A stretch of 30,517 nucleotides of DNA, from IMG/VR virus record IMGVR_UViG_3300020469_000167, positions 1-30,517 of that record; one strand, given 5' to 3'. A program made the position numbers and the translations under genes. Shown here in pieces: positions 19,208-25,617 of this stretch (the stretch's first letter is position 1; each line of letters starts with the position of its first letter). The stretch comes from a virus. The notes under the pieces are model-generated. The model was not told the origin of the DNA. It did no database searches and saw only the letters and a list, made by a program, of their open reading frames with translations.

Positions 19208-19444
19208 ATGAGTAAAAAAAAGGAAGAACTCGCTCTTGAGTTCGTAAAATATACCGTCAGTTTGATGGACGAGGAATCTCTTAGGAAGATTGCTGAGATC
19301 AATTTACTTGCTAACCTGAGTGGAGAGACAGATCTTCCAACTTGGGAAGACTATGTAGCACAAATGAAAGGTCTAACCACGGCCGAAAAATGTCTTGAGT
19401 TGATCAAACCAGCAATGCTTTTAAGGGGAACTAATGAGGGATGA
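19208..19444 (+). CDS. Small helical protein upstream of gp44
   Basis: 78 residues, probably all-helical: KEELALEFVKYTVSLMDEES, LRKIAEINLLANLSG, then WEDYVAQMKG and TTAEKCLELIKPAMLL. No motif is recognised. It overlaps gp44 by 11 bases, so translation is coupled and a role with the clamp loader is possible but unproven. It is not gp62, which is found at 22161. Confidence 0.65.
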   Translation: MSKKKEELALEFVKYTVSLMDEESLRKIAEINLLANLSGETDLPTWEDYVAQMKGLTTAEKCLELIKPAMLLRGTNEG

Positions 19445-20381
19445 ATTTATTTGGGTAGAGAAGTATCGCCCAAAAACTATTGATGAATGTATTCTCCCAG
19501 AGAGTACAAAGAAAACATTCAAAGAGTTTCTAAAGAAGGGAGAGATTCCCAATCTTTTGTTGTCAGGACCTCCTGGCGTTGGTAAGACTACAGTTGCAAA
19601 AGCGTTATGTGCAGAACTAGGAGTTGATTGTTATGTCATCAATGGGTCCGATGAAGGACGATTTCTTGACACGGTACGGAATCAAGCAAAGAACTTTGCT
19701 TCGACCGTATCACTTCAAGGGATGGATGCAAAGCACAAAGTCATCATTATTGACGAGGCTGACAACACAACCCATGATGTACAACTCCTCTTACGGGCGA
19801 ATATTGAGGCATTTTATAAGAACTGTAGATTCATCTTCACCTGTAACTTCAAGAATAGAATCATCGAACCTCTCCACTCCAGATGTGCAGTGGTCGAGTT
19901 CGGAATTAAGGGAAAAGACAGACAGGGAATTGCAGCCCAATTCTTCAAACGTCTCCAACAAATCTTGGTTACAGAAGGTGTTGAATATGATAACAAGGTA
20001 CTAGTAGAACTTATTAATAAGCACTTCCCTGACTGGAGACGTGTTCTTAATGAGTGTCAACGACATTCTACAAGTGGTAGGATTGATTCATCTATTCTTG
20101 CCAGTTTTTCTGAGGTAAACATAAATGACCTTATCAAAAATCTTAAAGGTAAGAACTTTAAAGAGGTTCGTAAGTGGGCTGTCAATAACTTGGATAATGA
20201 TCCTTCTGTACTATTGCGTCGTATCTACGATGCTCTTTTTGAGTCCCTTGAAGGTCCTAGTATTGCTGCTGCTGTGCTCATTATTGCTAAGTATCAGTAT
20301 CAGATCGCGTTCGTAGCAGATCAAGAAATTAACCTGTTAGCATGTCTAACAGAAATTATGGTGGAGTGTGAATTCAAATGA
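19434..20381 (+). CDS. 44: Clamp loader large subunit gp44
   Basis: 315 residues; T4 gp44 has 319. It is the AAA+ ATPase that with gp62 opens and loads the gp45 ring. Seen: WVEKYRPKTIDE at the N-terminus (RFC box), Walker A GPPGVGKT (45-52), Walker B KVIIIDEADN, sensor 1 RFIFTCNFKNRI and the SRC arginine finger motif. The C-terminal collar is helical. The start overlaps the preceding small gene, and the stop overlaps the next as ATGA. In T4, gp62 follows directly. Here four genes intervene. Confidence 0.96.
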   Translation: MRDEFIWVEKYRPKTIDECILPESTKKTFKEFLKKGEIPNLLLSGPPGVGKTTVAKALCAELGVDCYVINGSDEGRFLDTVRNQAKNFASTVSLQGMDAKHKVIIIDEADNTTHDVQLLLRANIEAFYKNCRFIFTCNFKNRIIEPLHSRCAVVEFGIKGKDRQGIAAQFFKRLQQILVTEGVEYDNKVLVELINKHFPDWRRVLNECQRHSTSGRIDSSILASFSEVNINDLIKNLKGKNFKEVRKWAVNNLDNDPSVLLRRIYDALFESLEGPSIAAAVLIIAKYQYQIAFVADQEINLLACLTEIMVECEFK

Positions 20382-20602
20382 CTACAGATTTAATCGAACT
20401 ACTGACTTACTATGTGATTGGAGGTGCCCTTATCATTGGACCACCTACAGTCTTCCTGATCATTGCTATGATGGGAGCAATCCAAAATACGAAAGGTCGT
20501 ATGGTTGGATACAAAGACCACAAAACTTATGGTGATATCTCATTCTATGAGAACGCACCAACAGATCAAACTAAATTTTATCTGGAGTTATCAAATGACT
20601 AA
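20378..20602 (+). CDS. Small membrane protein
   Basis: 74 residues starting in an ATGA overlap with gp44. One long hydrophobic segment at about 9-33 (LTYYVIGGALIIGPPTVFLI...) with a Gly/Pro-containing middle, then a soluble tail with KGRMVGYKDHKTYGD. No family is recognised. It overlaps another membrane mini-protein by 8 bases, suggesting that the pair acts together. Confidence 0.7.
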   Translation: MTTDLIELLTYYVIGGALIIGPPTVFLIIAMMGAIQNTKGRMVGYKDHKTYGDISFYENAPTDQTKFYLELSND

Positions 20603-20846
20603 GAAAAAAGTACGACATCAAGTTAAAAGCAAATTCTACTATCTGTTCTGGGGAACTGCAACAACATCTGTACTTGTAGGCCAACTCTTTGTTGGAACCT
20701 CATACAATAAAATGGCAAGATCAATGAACAGATGGTTTGAGGAAACCATTGACATGTTGCAAGTACCAATTTCACCCAGAGGATACTATGCACCTTTAGT
20801 TCCACCTCCTCCCATGACTGATTATATGATCGATGATATTAACTGA
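20595..20846 (+). CDS. Small membrane protein with Pro-rich tail
   Basis: 83 residues from ATG 20595, which overlaps the upstream stop; a longer in-frame opening to 20505 lies inside the neighbour. A basic N-terminus (MTKKKVRHQVKSK) is followed by one membrane helix at about 14-36 (FYYLFWGTATTSVLVGQL), an amphipathic stretch and a tail with LVPPPPM. No family is recognised. Its end overlaps the next gene by 14 bases. Confidence 0.7.
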   Translation: MTKKKVRHQVKSKFYYLFWGTATTSVLVGQLFVGTSYNKMARSMNRWFEETIDMLQVPISPRGYYAPLVPPPPMTDYMIDDIN

Positions 20847-21975
20847 AAGTGAAGCTGTATACGCAGCAGATAAATTTATTGATTACTTTTCTAATACAGG
20901 AAGGATCGATGAATATCTTCGTAATGTAAAATTAGATAGGATAGCACAGCAACCCTCTGATCTATCAGCGTTCTTTGATGGGGGTGGTGGTGCAACTGAG
21001 GATGATCTCTTCGGCAAGTTTGATATGCACCCTTCTGACATGAGGATTAAAATTTATAGTGCTGGCCAGCCTGGTGGATTGACTAATGAGTTCTTCAATG
21101 AAAGATTGCAGATCACAATGTCTCATGCTTTTGAAAGTTGTATCCCAGGCAAATCACTCAAGTGGATTGTTAAAGAAGAGAACACAGGGAAGGTTATCGG
21201 ATTCATAAGGTTCGGTTCTCCCACCATCAATTCTAAACCAAGGAATGATTGGTTGGGTGATGTACCTGATTTGGGTCGGTTTAACCGCCATGCAATCATG
21301 GGTTTCATCATTGTACCTACTCAACCATTTGGTTTTAACTACCTTGGTGGCAAACTCTTAGCAATGTTATGTTGTTCTCATCAAGCAAGAGAAGAACTTA
21401 ATGCAAAATATAATACAGATATTTGTTTGTTTGAAACTACTTCATTGTATGGATCTACTAAATCATCATCACAGTATGATGGACTGAAACCATACATGAG
21501 ATACAAGGGTTTGACTGTTAGTGACTTTACCCCACTGTTACATGACTCTATATTCCAAGAATTGAACAAATGGTTTATAGCAAGGAATAATAATAAATGT
21601 TTAGTAAAGGAAGATGCCTCTAGTAGAAAACTAAAGATCCAGACAAAGATGATTTCTGTTATCAAAAAGTCCTTACAGGATAGAGATAAACTAGAATCAT
21701 TCAACACTGCGATTAAATCTGCCAAGGATCTAACTGAACAGAAACGTTTCTATATGTCTACCTATGGTTTCAAGAATGCTAGAGAAGTTATCTTGGGAGA
21801 GCAAGATACTTTGGTTAAAGCTGAAAACTATGATAGATTCTCTGTTGATCAGATTGTTTCTTGGTGGAGAAAAAAAGCTTCTCGTCGCTACGAAGCGCTC
21901 AGAGAAGACGGAAGACTAAGAACCAAGTTGGAAACTTGGAACAAAAACCCTGACGAGATTGATATCATACGATGA
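20833..21975 (+). CDS. DruA-like protein (DUF4338-type pattern)
   Basis: 380 residues. The central block follows the order seen in DUF4338/DruA: KWIVKEENTGKVIGFIRFGS (110-129), NDWLG (138-142), RHAIMGFIIVPTQPF, a helix LGGKLLAMLCCS, then FETTSLYGST (200-209) and a YKGLT turn. DUF4338 is the domain of DruA in the Druantia anti-phage system and of mobile-element genes; its biochemical activity is not settled. The C-terminal half is helical and basic (SWWRKKASRRYEALREDG). It sits between gp44 and gp62 among replication genes, so a DNA-linked task is likely. The match is by eye. Confidence 0.55.
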   Translation: MILTESEAVYAADKFIDYFSNTGRIDEYLRNVKLDRIAQQPSDLSAFFDGGGGATEDDLFGKFDMHPSDMRIKIYSAGQPGGLTNEFFNERLQITMSHAFESCIPGKSLKWIVKEENTGKVIGFIRFGSPTINSKPRNDWLGDVPDLGRFNRHAIMGFIIVPTQPFGFNYLGGKLLAMLCCSHQAREELNAKYNTDICLFETTSLYGSTKSSSQYDGLKPYMRYKGLTVSDFTPLLHDSIFQELNKWFIARNNNKCLVKEDASSRKLKIQTKMISVIKKSLQDRDKLESFNTAIKSAKDLTEQKRFYMSTYGFKNAREVILGEQDTLVKAENYDRFSVDQIVSWWRKKASRRYEALREDGRLRTKLETWNKNPDEIDIIR

Positions 21976-21978
21976 CTA

Positions 21979-22170
21979 ATGACACCTGAAGAATATCAGT
22001 ACGGTGGCAGAGAGATATCTCCCGTTAATATTTTGTTGCTTATTAGTGACCTTGAGGGAACATATCAAAATCTCAAGTATATGGGATTTGGTGATGACAT
22101 GAAAGTCCTTGAAGAAATGAAAGGACGATACTATAAAATGTACTTTAAAGTGAAAAAAGAATGGAACTAA
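21979..22170 (+). CDS. Small hypothetical protein upstream of gp62
   Basis: 63 residues. It has an N-terminal turn (YQYGGREISP) and a helix pair (VNILLLISDLEGTYQNLKYMGF, then DMKVLEEMKGRYYKMYFKVK). No motif is recognised. Its 3' end overlaps gp62 by 10 bases, which supports translation and ties it to the clamp loader transcript. Confidence 0.65.
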   Translation: MTPEEYQYGGREISPVNILLLISDLEGTYQNLKYMGFGDDMKVLEEMKGRYYKMYFKVKKEWN

Positions 22171-22541
22171 AAGACTGGTTGAACTCTGTAAACCTCACCA
22201 AACAGGATCTTACGAAGGATGACCCCGAAGCGATCAAGAAGTATCCACCATTCATTGTGAACAAATGTATGTCAGCACATACTGATTGTATTATGTTTGC
22301 TAATGAAATGAATATCAATCATCACCTATCAAAGGATCTTCAATATCACTTTTATCTAAATAGCATCAGGAAGAAGAAGAGATTCTCTCCTTGGCTCCGC
22401 AAAGATAAGATCAAAGATCTTGACGTTGTGAAACAATACTATGGTTATAGTAATGATAAAGCAATGCAAGCGTTGAAAATCTTAACCAAAGAGCAGTTGA
22501 ATTTTATTAAAGAACGCATTGACGTTGGAGGTACAGGATGA
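22161..22541 (+). CDS. 62: Clamp loader small subunit gp62
   Basis: 126 residues. It completes the loader with gp44. Diagnostic block: YPPFIVNKCMSAHTDCIMFA, NEMNINHHLSKDLQYHFYLN, SIRKKKRFSPWLRKDKI. T4 gp62 is about 187 residues, so this is a short form, as is usual in cyanophages as far as I recall. It overlaps the gene before it and shares ATGA with regA. Confidence 0.88.
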   Translation: MELKDWLNSVNLTKQDLTKDDPEAIKKYPPFIVNKCMSAHTDCIMFANEMNINHHLSKDLQYHFYLNSIRKKKRFSPWLRKDKIKDLDVVKQYYGYSNDKAMQALKILTKEQLNFIKERIDVGGTG

Positions 22542-22999
22542 GTGGGTTTACAGAACCTGAGATTGCTTGGTCACAAGATCAAATGATCGAAGTCACACTT
22601 AACGAACCAGATGATTTCCTAAAGGTAAGAGAAACTCTGACGAGAATCGGTGTTGCTTCACGCAAAGAAAAAAAGATTTATCAATCGTGCCATATTCTGC
22701 ACAAACAAGGTAGATACTATATCGTTCATTTCAAAGAATTGTTTGCATTGGATGGAAAGTCCGCTAATCTTTCTATCAATGATGTTCAACGTAGGAATAG
22801 AATCATCACTCTGCTATCAGATTGGGGATTGATTACTATTCTCAGACCAGAACAAATTGTAGATGTTGCTCCTTTGAATCAAATCAAAGTTCTTTCTTAT
22901 AAGGATAAAGGAGACTGGACTTTAGAAACTAAGTATAATATTGGTAAGAAGAAAAAGGTAGTACAATCCTCACAAAGCACGTTCGTCAAGGCAGACTGA
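22538..22999 (+). CDS. regA: Translational repressor RegA
   Basis: 153 residues; T4 RegA has 122. RegA binds start regions of early mRNAs and blocks ribosomes, including its own. The core shows MIEVTLNEPDDFLKVRETLT with RIGVASRKEKKIYQSCHILH and YYIVHFKELFALDGK, which are family hallmarks, followed by RNRIITLLSDWGLITIL. About 30 residues at the C-terminus (KKKKVVQSSQSTFVKAD) are extra compared with T4 and are basic. A strong terminator follows 20 bases later, ending the loader transcript. Confidence 0.93.
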   Translation: MSGFTEPEIAWSQDQMIEVTLNEPDDFLKVRETLTRIGVASRKEKKIYQSCHILHKQGRYYIVHFKELFALDGKSANLSINDVQRRNRIITLLSDWGLITILRPEQIVDVAPLNQIKVLSYKDKGDWTLETKYNIGKKKKVVQSSQSTFVKAD

Positions 23000-23019
23000 C
23001 GGTTACCACTATGATCTTT

Positions 23020-23046
23020 GAGGGTTTATACAACCCTCTTTTTTTA
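23020..23046 (+). terminator. Rho-independent terminator after regA
   Basis: Perfect 7-bp stem GAGGGTT (23020-23026) / AACCCTC (23032-23038), 5-base loop, then a T-run. It closes the long replication transcript that began upstream of gp45. Confidence 0.93.
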
Positions 23047-23055
23047 TGCTCATCG

Positions 23056-23061
23056 TATAAT
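23056..23061 (+). promoter_or_regulatory. Probable -10 box upstream of hsp20
   Basis: TATAAT directly after the regA terminator. No good -35 lies at 17 bases, since that region is the terminator itself. An extended or activator-dependent promoter for the chaperone gene is likely, with a leader of about 45 bases ending in AAAAGGAGAAAC before ATG 23113. Confidence 0.5.
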
Positions 23062-23112
23062 TAGTAATGTCGCCGTAAGGGACAAAACTAAACTCGCTTT
23101 AAAAGGAGAAAC

Positions 23113-23544
23113 ATGACGAACATTCAAAGATATCATACTGAGGATCTGGGAACACTAGTTGACAAGATCATGAAGAACAGCGTCGGTATGGACGACTACT
23201 TCAACCAGTTCTTTAATTTTGATTCCACTACTAATTACCCACCATATAATCTTGTACAGATAAACAATGTAGATTCTAGACTAGAGATTGCACTTGCTGG
23301 ATTCAGTAAAGAGGAAGTTAATGTCTACACAGAGTATGGAAGGATTGTTGTAGAGGGCAAGAAAGAGAAAACAGAAGAAGAATCTGAGTACCTACACAGA
23401 GGTTTGGCTCAGAGATCTTTCCAGAGAGCCTGGGCATTGTCAGAAGACATTACAGTTAAGGATGTAGATTTTGCAGATGGACTTCTCACAATTAAACTAG
23501 GTAAAATAGTACCAGAACATCATGCTCGAATTAACTACCTATAA
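23113..23544 (+). CDS. hsp20: Small heat-shock protein Hsp20 (alpha-crystallin domain)
   Basis: 143 residues. An ATP-independent holdase that keeps unfolding proteins soluble. The alpha-crystallin domain spans about 45-140: YNLVQINNVDSRLEIALAGF, SKEEVNVYTEYGRIVVEGKK, then GLAQRSFQRAWALSEDITV and VDFADGLLTIKLGKI, the typical A-x-x-x-G-x-L-x-I region. A strong Shine-Dalgarno (AAGGAG) lies 6 bases before the ATG. Hsp20 is a near-universal cyanophage gene. The usual C-terminal I-x-I motif is replaced by KIVPEHHARINYL. Confidence 0.95.
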   Translation: MTNIQRYHTEDLGTLVDKIMKNSVGMDDYFNQFFNFDSTTNYPPYNLVQINNVDSRLEIALAGFSKEEVNVYTEYGRIVVEGKKEKTEEESEYLHRGLAQRSFQRAWALSEDITVKDVDFADGLLTIKLGKIVPEHHARINYL

Positions 23545-23547
23545 ATA
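23540..23547 (+). promoter_or_regulatory. Late promoter box TATAAATA after hsp20
   Basis: An exact TATAAATA overlaps the hsp20 stop. The predicted start site would be near 23553, just before the ATG at 23561 and a terminator hairpin. The octamer is perfect, but the short distance to the terminator makes its output unclear. Confidence 0.55.
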
Positions 23548-23560
23548 ATAGTAGTTCGAG

Positions 23561-24166
23561 ATGGATCACCCTCCTAACGGAGGGTTTTTTTTTGTGGATA
23601 TAAGTAAACTAAAATACAACAAACTGCCTGGATTGACTTCTCCATTTGAACCTGTAATATGCGAATGTCCGTATTCAGAACAGATAGGAGATCCATTGAT
23701 CAAGTGGATAACTGATAGGGCAAACACCAGTGTAAATGGTGAAGCATTAAAAACAAAATTCTACACAGGTAACGAAAGAGATCTGCCAGAACATCATATA
23801 TTATTTGATTGGATAGAAAGTATATTAGTAGAATCGGTTCATGAGATGTCTAGATGGACTAACTCAGCATATAACGAAAGTCCTGAGTCTTCTAAAAAAT
23901 TTAAGATTGCTGATTATTGGGGAATGAGTTACCCTAAAGGTGGAGGAGCAGTGATGCACAATCACTGGCCATACTCTTTATCATTTGGATATTATCTTAA
24001 TGCACCAGAAGGCAGTTCACCATTAAGAGTAGAAGGAATTGATATTCAAGTTATAGAAGGTAGACTAATACTTTTTGCTGGACACCAATCACATGAGGTT
24101 CCAGACTCGGAAGTTGGTGGTAGATGTATGATTGCTGGTAATATTTTATATCTTGGTGTCACTTAA
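23561..24166 (+). CDS. 2OG-Fe(II) oxygenase-like protein
   Basis: 201 residues if started at ATG 23561, about 190 if started at GTG 23594. The first start puts the terminator stem inside codons 3-9. The second has no Shine-Dalgarno because a T-run precedes it. The body has the pattern of the phage 2OG-FeII_Oxy_5-type family: DYWGMSYPKGGGAVMHNHW, LSFGYYLNAPEGSSPL, EGRLILFAGHQSHEVPDSE, then Arg in VGGRCMIAGNILY. His of HNH, His of SHEV and the late Arg fit metal and 2-oxoglutarate binding. The substrate is unknown. A distant paralogue lies at 29178. Confidence 0.75.
   Translation: MDHPPNGGFFFVDISKLKYNKLPGLTSPFEPVICECPYSEQIGDPLIKWITDRANTSVNGEALKTKFYTGNERDLPEHHILFDWIESILVESVHEMSRWTNSAYNESPESSKKFKIADYWGMSYPKGGGAVMHNHWPYSLSFGYYLNAPEGSSPLRVEGIDIQVIEGRLILFAGHQSHEVPDSEVGGRCMIAGNILYLGVT
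23568..23593 (+). terminator. Rho-independent terminator after hsp20
   Basis: ACCCTCC (23568-23574) / GGAGGGT (23579-23585) with a TAAC loop and a T-run to 23593. It would end the hsp20 transcript, but it lies inside the 5' end of the longest version of the next gene. Confidence 0.9.
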
Positions 24167-24191
24167 TCAATGCAGGGGTCTTTTTTTGTGG

Positions 24192-24197
24192 TATAAT
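24192..24197 (+). promoter_or_regulatory. -10 box before the exported HExxH gene
   Basis: TATAAT follows a T-run and precedes the GTG start at 24222 by 24 bases, with GGGAG as Shine-Dalgarno at 24211. No clear -35 is seen at 16-18 bases. It is probably the promoter of this single gene. Confidence 0.5.
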
Positions 24198-24221
24198 GTA
24201 GGCATATTTTGGGAGTAATCC

Positions 24222-24920
24222 GTGAAAAAGTTCATTGCTACATGTATTGGTCTTGCATTGAGCGTACCTGTACTAGCAAATCCATTGCCTAAACCCATCG
24301 AAGGTAAGATTACTAAAGGATGGCACAGTGCTGATGCAATGGGATGTATGATTCTTCGGGAATGTACTGAAGATGTGGAAGAAGTATTCTCTCTCCTTGA
24401 TGTTTCTAATAACTACAACAATACTGCTAGTTTCAATACTGTTGCTGACGAGTTCAATGAGATGTTGGTGGCACTTAACCAAGTGGGAGTAAGGGTTTAT
24501 CTGGCAGATGAAAAATATTTTCCTGTAGGAAATCGTGGAGTGTATCACACAGTTAGTAATGCTTTCTTCTTGAACAAAGCATTCATGGGTCGTCCTAGTA
24601 CACTCATGAGTGTCATGCGACATGAAGGATGGCACGCTGCACAAGATTGTATGGCAGGCACTATCAATAATAGTATGATTGCTATCATTCTGGATGAGGA
24701 AAAAGTACCTCAGATCTGGCAAAACATTGCCACTAAAACTTATGCTGCAACTCCCAGTGCAATTCCTTGGGAGAAAGAAGCATTTTGGGCAGGGAAGACT
24801 GAGAACATGACTATGAACGCATTGAAAGCATGTGCTAATGGTAACATGTGGGAAGTCTACACACCCACCCCTATGACTGGGGAATGGTTAGAGAAAAATG
24901 GATTTATCAAAGGGGGTTGA
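24222..24920 (+). CDS. Exported protein with HExxH metallopeptidase motif
   Basis: 232 residues from GTG 24222. Residues 1-19 form a classical Sec signal peptide (KKFIATCIGLALSVPVLA) with likely cleavage after Ala19 before NPLPKP. The mature part carries RHEGWHAAQD, with HEGWH at 134-138. Two His plus Glu in that motif are the zinc-binding and catalytic residues of many metallopeptidases. A third ligand is not obvious; Glu or His further on are candidates. Several Cys could form disulfides, which suits the periplasm. A role in lysis or envelope remodelling is possible but unproven. It ends at a strong promoter. Confidence 0.8.
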   Translation: MKKFIATCIGLALSVPVLANPLPKPIEGKITKGWHSADAMGCMILRECTEDVEEVFSLLDVSNNYNNTASFNTVADEFNEMLVALNQVGVRVYLADEKYFPVGNRGVYHTVSNAFFLNKAFMGRPSTLMSVMRHEGWHAAQDCMAGTINNSMIAIILDEEKVPQIWQNIATKTYAATPSAIPWEKEAFWAGKTENMTMNALKACANGNMWEVYTPTPMTGEWLEKNGFIKGG

Positions 24921-24945
24921 CACTCCACACAGACCGTACTATAAT
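24917..24945 (+). promoter_or_regulatory. Consensus sigma-70 promoter leading into the structured RNA region
   Basis: TTGACA (24917-24922), 17-base spacer, TATAAT (24940-24945): both boxes and the spacing match the consensus. It overlaps the stop of the preceding gene. The start site should be near 24951-24953, exactly where the first hairpin begins. It is the strongest-looking promoter in the window. Confidence 0.92.
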
Positions 24946-24950
24946 AAGTT

Positions 24951-25184
24951 TGTTGGACGCAACATTGGGAGTGACTGAATAAACTTACTGGCATACTGCT
25001 GGTTAAGGTGATGAGACACAGGTGGTGCTGCTGCGAAAGCAGAATCGACTTACCAGTCGGGTCTCAGGCAAGAATGTATTTACTCTGTAGTAATGCCCAT
25101 TCTTTGTTGGTACACAGGAACCCAACCTCCCCTCTTTCTTTCAAGACCTAAGATGCAACTCAAGAGAGTCGGGCAGATGGTCTT
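24951..25184 (+). ncRNA. Structured RNA region of unknown family
   Basis: About 235 bases with no convincing ORF. Stems seen: TGTTG/CAACA (24951-24964); a three-way junction closed by TGAGAC (25012-25017) and GTCTCA (25061-25066), holding CTGC-GAAA-GCAG (25031-25042) and CGACT/AGTCG (25046-25059); AAGAATG/CATTCTT (25070-25104) with inner TTACT/AGTAA; GTTGG/CCAAC (25106-25126); and AAGACC/GGTCTT (25143-25184) with inner ACTC-AAGA-GAGT. It follows a consensus promoter and precedes a tRNA, so it may be an independent RNA, a leader, or a tRNA precursor. The cyanophage manA and wcaG RNA motifs are candidates I cannot test by eye. Confidence 0.6.
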
Positions 25185-25188
25185 TCAT

Positions 25189-25259
25189 GCGGGTGTCGTA
25201 TAAAAGTATTACGACAGGTTTCCAACTTGTAAACGGTGGTGCAATACCACCCATCCGCT
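25189..25259 (+). tRNA. tRNA-Gly(UCC) with altered D/T-loop contact bases
   Basis: A full cloverleaf: acceptor GCGGGTG/CATCCGC with one G-U pair, U8, D-stem GTAT/TTAC, anticodon stem ACAGG/CTTGT with loop TTTCCAA (anticodon UCC, reads GGA), 4-base variable loop, T-stem GGTGG/CCACC, discriminator T; CCA is not encoded. It resembles T4 and E. coli tRNA-Gly(UCC) in the 5' half (TCGTATAA). The D-loop AAAAGTA has A at position 18, and the T-loop TGCAATA has G at position 55, where nearly all tRNAs have G18 and U55. It may be functional with a compensating contact, or decaying. It lies 22 bases upstream of the next gene. Confidence 0.85.
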
Positions 25260-25281
25260 TTACAAACTATATACTGGTGCA

Positions 25282-25617
25282 ATGACCGTCAAACTAGTTC
25301 TACTAAAATCTAACGAAGAAGTCATCGCAGATGTGAAAGAACTTGTAGATGAGGATCAAAAACCTATCTTCATCGTTCTTGAAAACGCTTACTGTTGTAA
25401 GTTGGTTGAATCACCTGTGTTACTTACAGAAGGAAAAGAGGAAGAAGAAACACAGTACAGTGTACAATACTATCCTTGGATGCCTTTATCTGATGAGAAA
25501 AAGATATCTATTGATCCCAGCTGGGTCGTTGCGATAGTAGAACCAAAACCTATGGTAAAACAATCTTACGAGACTAAAATTTATGGAACAGGAAGTAAAG
25601 ATACTAATCCTAGTTAA
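25282..25617 (+). CDS. Sm-like small protein (second paralogue)
   Basis: 111 residues. It starts with TVKLVLLKSNEEVIADVKEL (first strand pair), continues FIVLENAYCCKLV, then YYPWMPLSDEKKISIDPSWV with VVAIVEPKP, and ends in a short polar tail. The order matches the gene at 7357 and the one that follows: strand pair with a polar turn, Pro-Trp, then V-x-x-V-E. No Shine-Dalgarno is seen before the ATG, and the tRNA 3' end is only 22 bases away, so expression may depend on RNA processing. Its 3' end overlaps the next gene by 35 bases. Confidence 0.75.
   Translation: MTVKLVLLKSNEEVIADVKELVDEDQKPIFIVLENAYCCKLVESPVLLTEGKEEEETQYSVQYYPWMPLSDEKKISIDPSWVVAIVEPKPMVKQSYETKIYGTGSKDTNPS

Noticed and set aside
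19208-19444. The small helical gene as gp62
   Set aside because: The gp62 signature (FIVNKCMS, SIRKKKRFSPWLR) is found at 22161 instead.
23561-23593. A separate small peptide translated from the hsp20 terminator
   Set aside because: The frame continues without a stop into the oxygenase-like gene, so it is a start-choice question and not a separate gene.
24273-24722. A 149-codon minus-strand frame opposite the exported HExxH gene
   Set aside because: The + strand frame has a signal peptide and ribosome site; the antisense frame has neither.
25012-25066. The three-way junction as a second tRNA
   Set aside because: There is no anticodon arm of proper size, no T-loop-like sequence and no acceptor of 7 pairs.
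24951-25184. A CRISPR array or repeat array
   Set aside because: The stems differ in sequence and no direct repeat recurs at regular spacing.
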